Shown here in pieces: positions 6,598 through 8,808 of a DNA stretch of 8,808 nucleotides. The DNA is from CAZUMH01 sp964621645. GTDB taxonomy: Bacteria; Zhuqueibacterota; QNDG01; JAGLOF01. Below the pieces are notes generated by a model. It did not search any database and was not told where the DNA came from. It saw nothing but the letters and a program-made list of their open reading frames with translations. The stretch lies in contig CAZUMH010000118.1 of assembly GCA_964621645.1 (NCBI GenBank), forward strand, positions 1 to 8,808. The letters run 5' to 3'. A program made the translations under genes and the position numbers. Position 1 is the stretch's first letter. Every line of letters starts with the position of its first letter.

Positions 6598-6836
6598 TCC
6601 TTTTCCGATAGCTGATACTGAAAATAGTCGTCTGCCCGGGCTTTGGGCAATTCTTCAACCAGGCCATACCGTCGCATGGCCATAAGCCAGATTACCACTT
6701 CATGGGAGGGATATGCCATCGCCTCGGTCAATTCCGGAACTGTTTTAGGACCTGTTTGCAAGATTGAGATAATCTGATCTCTCCGAACCATTTCATCCCG
6801 CATTACTTCGCTCATGTTTCGTTTTCGCCGCATCAT
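6594..6836 (-). CDS. Small winged-helix domain protein inside the Hdr operon
   Basis: An 80-residue protein with a very basic start (MMRRKR). The stretch from about 18 to 66 reads as a helix-turn-helix: RRDQIISILQ, then TVPELTEAM, then HEVVIWLMAMRRYGLVEEL. It is followed by a possible wing (DDYFQYQL, 70-77). I chose ATG 6836 because AGGAGG (6844-6849) is 7 nt upstream; an in-frame GTG at 6839 is only 4 nt away. The ATG shares one base with the HdrA stop (TGATG), and the gene's end overlaps HdrC (ATGA), so it is made together with the Hdr subunits. It may be a DNA-binding regulator of the operon or a structural/adaptor subunit that uses the fold for protein contacts. The sequence does not decide between these. 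There are no cysteines. Confidence 0.75.
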   Translation of the reverse strand: MMRRKRNMSEVMRDEMVRRDQIISILQTGPKTVPELTEAMAYPSHEVVIWLMAMRRYGLVEELPKARADDYFQYQLSEKE

Positions 6837-8563
6837 CACTGCACCTCCTTTGCCATGGCATCGATCATAGCGAACATTTGTTGGTTTGTGTATCCTTCCA
6901 CATTAATCGCCTGGGCTTCACAAACCGCGACACACGCCCCCTCACCCTTGCAAAGTACCGTATTGACCTGGGCTACTTCCTTGCCTTCATGGGAAGTCTT
7001 CTCAATCGCCTCAAAGGGACAAACCTCGAGACAAGCACCGCACCAGGCACAGAGATCAGGATTGACCATAGCCACCAGTGGTTCGAGATCGACATAGCCT
7101 TTTAGAAGCAGGGCGCCCGACTTGGCCACAGCGGCCATGGAACTGGTGACACTCTCTGAGAGTGTCTTGGGACCCTGAGCAGTGCCGGCAATGAAGACGC
7201 CGTCAATGACCGTTTCCACCGGTCTCAATTTCGGGTGGATCTCGTTGAAAAATCCATCCAGGCCGACAGGCAGTTTCAGTACATTGATCAGGTTCCTGTT
7301 CTCTCTCGGGGTCATGCCGGTGACCAGAACCAGAAGATCCGCAAGCACCTCGATTTCTTCTCCGCCGCTGAGCTGATCTTTGGCATTGATTTTTATTCTT
7401 TCACCCTCGCTTAATATTACGGGCGGCTCCTCATCTTTGAAGCGGATGAACAGCGCTCCCTCCTGCAGAGCCTTTTCATAGAGGAGCTCATACTTTCCGT
7501 AGGTCCGCATGTCCCGGAAAAAGTGAAACTGATGAACGTTGCCGTTGGTGACTTCATCGGTCAGCAGCGAGGCGTGAACGGCTGCGCTGCAGCAATAACG
7601 GGAACAATACTGATGAGCGTCCTTTTCTTTGCCATGCTCCCGGGATCCGACACAGTAGAGATAACTGACGCTTTTCACCGGTTTGCCACGGTAAGATATA
7701 CTGCCTTTTGACTTACCGAGCAGTTCCATGTATTCAGGCAGCGTTATAGCACCATCCATACTAAAACCGAATTCACCTTCATCAGGACTGTAGGAATCGA
7801 ATCCCGTGGCGACAATAATGCTCCCCACCGTCAATGATATAGATTCCGTGCCGTTGACCTGGATGCGCACCTCGAATTTTCCGATGCCCCCCTTCTTTTC
7901 CACCAATTCCGCGTTAGTGAAGAAATCGATACTTTCCCGCTTTCGCACTTCATCCACCAGAGAATTGATGAGGTCGGCACCATTCCTGTTGTTAGGGAAC
8001 AGCTTTCCCAGGGTTGGAACGATCCCTCCAGCCTTTGCCTCTTTCTCAATAAGATGAACGTTAATACCCATGTCTGAGAGGGCGATCGCGGCTCGCAGGC
8101 CGGCGACTCCGGCACCGATGATCAAAGTGGCGGGAGTTGTTTCTACCCGCTGCTTTTCCAGCGGCTTCGTCAAGGCAGCTTTCGCGATACCGCCCTTAAT
8201 CAGGTGGACCGCCTTTTCAGTAGCGGCATCTGTATTGTGGGTATGTGCCCAGGAGCACTGCTCCCTGATATTCACCTGTATGTATTGGTAGGGATTGAGC
8301 CCGGCTCGTTCGGACATGGCTCTGAAGGTGTTTAGGTGAAGTTTCGGGGAGCAGGAAGCCACCACAATACCGTCAAGATTCTTTTCCTTGATTTCGTTAA
8401 TGATGTTTTGCTGAGCGGCATCCGAGCAGGTGAACATATTGGTTTGTGCCGTGACGACTCCCGGCTCCCTGGCCACTTCCTCACGGACTTTCTCAACATC
8501 CACGTAATCTGATATATTGCCGCCGCAGTAGCAGATAAAAACACCGAGTTTTCTTTCTTTCAT
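6836..8563 (-). CDS. hdrA: HdrA-like flavin/iron-sulfur subunit
   Basis: This 575-residue protein is the FAD-binding core of an Hdr complex. The N-terminal HdrA domain shows GVFICYCGGNISDYVD (7-22), VVASCSPKLH (67-76) and NIREQCSWAH (98-107). The Rossmann FAD motif is IIGAGVAGLRAA (148-159), with acidic Glu173 at the strand-2 end. Cys304, Cys320, Cys324 and Cys325 (YCVGSRE, then YCSRYCC) match the unusual cluster site of HdrA's thioredoxin-reductase-like domain. The C-terminus has one full ferredoxin motif (Cys505, 508, 511, 515) and an incomplete second one (Cys538, Glu541, Cys544, Cys548, with Glu549 instead of Pro). At 575 residues it is shorter than methanogen HdrA (about 650). Family members perform flavin-based electron bifurcation or confurcation, but the electron partner is not visible here. 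Its ATG overlaps the stop of the upstream HdrA-like gene (ATGA). Confidence 0.93.
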   Translation of the reverse strand: MKERKLGVFICYCGGNISDYVDVEKVREEVAREPGVVTAQTNMFTCSDAAQQNIINEIKEKNLDGIVVASCSPKLHLNTFRAMSERAGLNPYQYIQVNIREQCSWAHTHNTDAATEKAVHLIKGGIAKAALTKPLEKQRVETTPATLIIGAGVAGLRAAIALSDMGINVHLIEKEAKAGGIVPTLGKLFPNNRNGADLINSLVDEVRKRESIDFFTNAELVEKKGGIGKFEVRIQVNGTESISLTVGSIIVATGFDSYSPDEGEFGFSMDGAITLPEYMELLGKSKGSISYRGKPVKSVSYLYCVGSREHGKEKDAHQYCSRYCCSAAVHASLLTDEVTNGNVHQFHFFRDMRTYGKYELLYEKALQEGALFIRFKDEEPPVILSEGERIKINAKDQLSGGEEIEVLADLLVLVTGMTPRENRNLINVLKLPVGLDGFFNEIHPKLRPVETVIDGVFIAGTAQGPKTLSESVTSSMAAVAKSGALLLKGYVDLEPLVAMVNPDLCAWCGACLEVCPFEAIEKTSHEGKEVAQVNTVLCKGEGACVAVCEAQAINVEGYTNQQMFAMIDAMAKEVQ

Positions 8564-8808
8564 GATGCGTTTCCCGTTTTCTTGAGGTAAGCGGCCGCCT
8601 GAGCCGCGGCAGCTCCAGAGTGGAAAATGGAATCCGGGATATCTCGTATTGCCGATGCCGCTCCCGCCACAAAAACTCCCTCAATACTGGTTTTCGCAGG
8701 TTCGATATCTTCGTCAGTTTCCTTGATAAAGTTGAAAGGATCCAATTCGAGGATATCCTGCGCAAAGAGTTTACTCACTCCATTGGTCGGCAGCAGTCCC
8801 ACGGAAAG
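8560..8808 (-). CDS. Second HdrA-like flavoprotein, only the C-terminal end in the window
   Basis: The last 82 codons before TGA (8562-8560) are visible; the frame is open to the window edge, so the true start lies outside. The sequence begins LSVGLLPTNG, continues with a segment ending in TSIEGVFVAGAASAIRDIPDS, and finishes with an Ala-rich helix (AAAAQAAAYLKK). This is the usual end of the thioredoxin-reductase-like domain of HdrA and QmoA-type proteins, where the GVFVAGAA segment contacts FAD. It lacks the C-terminal ferredoxin domain that the next gene has, so it resembles QmoA or a truncated HdrA. Having two HdrA-type subunits in tandem recalls QmoAB, but QmoB normally carries an extra MvhD-like part that is not present in the next gene. 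Confidence 0.85.
   Translation of the reverse strand, partial: LSVGLLPTNGVSKLFAQDILELDPFNFIKETDEDIEPAKTSIEGVFVAGAASAIRDIPDSIFHSGAAAAQAAAYLKKTGNAS

Noticed and set aside
6836..8808. qmoAB assignment for the tandem HdrA-like genes
   Set aside because: QmoB carries a C-terminal MvhD-like part and is followed by a membrane QmoC; here a 575-residue HdrA is followed by a wHTH gene and separate soluble HdrC and HdrB.

Overview
The window looks like a piece of chromosome from a Gram-negative, strictly anaerobic bacterium. The Gram-negative call rests on a predicted outer-membrane barrel with a signal peptide and a lipoprotein with a canonical lipobox. The anaerobic call rests on a soluble heterodisulfide-reductase-type (Hdr) iron-sulfur/flavin operon. 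Desulfobacterota or another syntroph- or sulfate-reducer-like lineage would fit, but that is inference. I see no tRNA, rRNA, CRISPR array, transposase or integrase.

Layout, left to right. (1) 1-789, minus: an AI-2E/PerM-type permease that runs off the left edge, so its C-terminus is missing. (2) 887-1693, minus: an unrecognised secreted protein that looks like an outer-membrane beta-barrel. Its stop codon lies inside a perfect 28-bp palindrome. (3) 1694-1937: a divergent promoter region. (4) 1938-3056, plus: a MEMO-family protein (AmmeMemoRadiSam system protein B family) carried on a lipoprotein signal. (5) 3193-4803, plus: an exported C69-family dipeptidase whose catalytic cysteine follows directly after the predicted signal-peptidase site. 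(6) 4817-4854: a strong hairpin between convergent genes. (7) 4891-8808, minus, transcribed right to left: a partial HdrA-like flavoprotein, a full HdrA-like protein, a small winged-helix protein, HdrC, HdrB and a DsrE-family protein.

The Hdr genes are joined by ATGA and TGATG overlaps and a 3-nt gap, so they are probably translationally coupled and make one cytoplasmic electron-transfer complex. No membrane subunit (HdrE/DsrM type), MvhD/FlxD subunit or hydrogenase is visible, so the electron donor and acceptor are not given by this window. Two cofactor sites depart from the usual pattern. HdrB has no cysteine in its first 218 residues, so only its C-terminal CCG motif can bind a cluster. 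The second ferredoxin motif of HdrA has Glu in place of one cysteine. With a DsrE-like protein at the end of the operon, this suggests a variant Hdr complex that may handle a sulfur-carrier or other thiol substrate rather than CoM-S-S-CoB. That role is inference.

The MEMO lipoprotein and the C69 peptidase form a second unit whose products are both exported. This is unusual for MEMO proteins, which are usually discussed as cytosolic.
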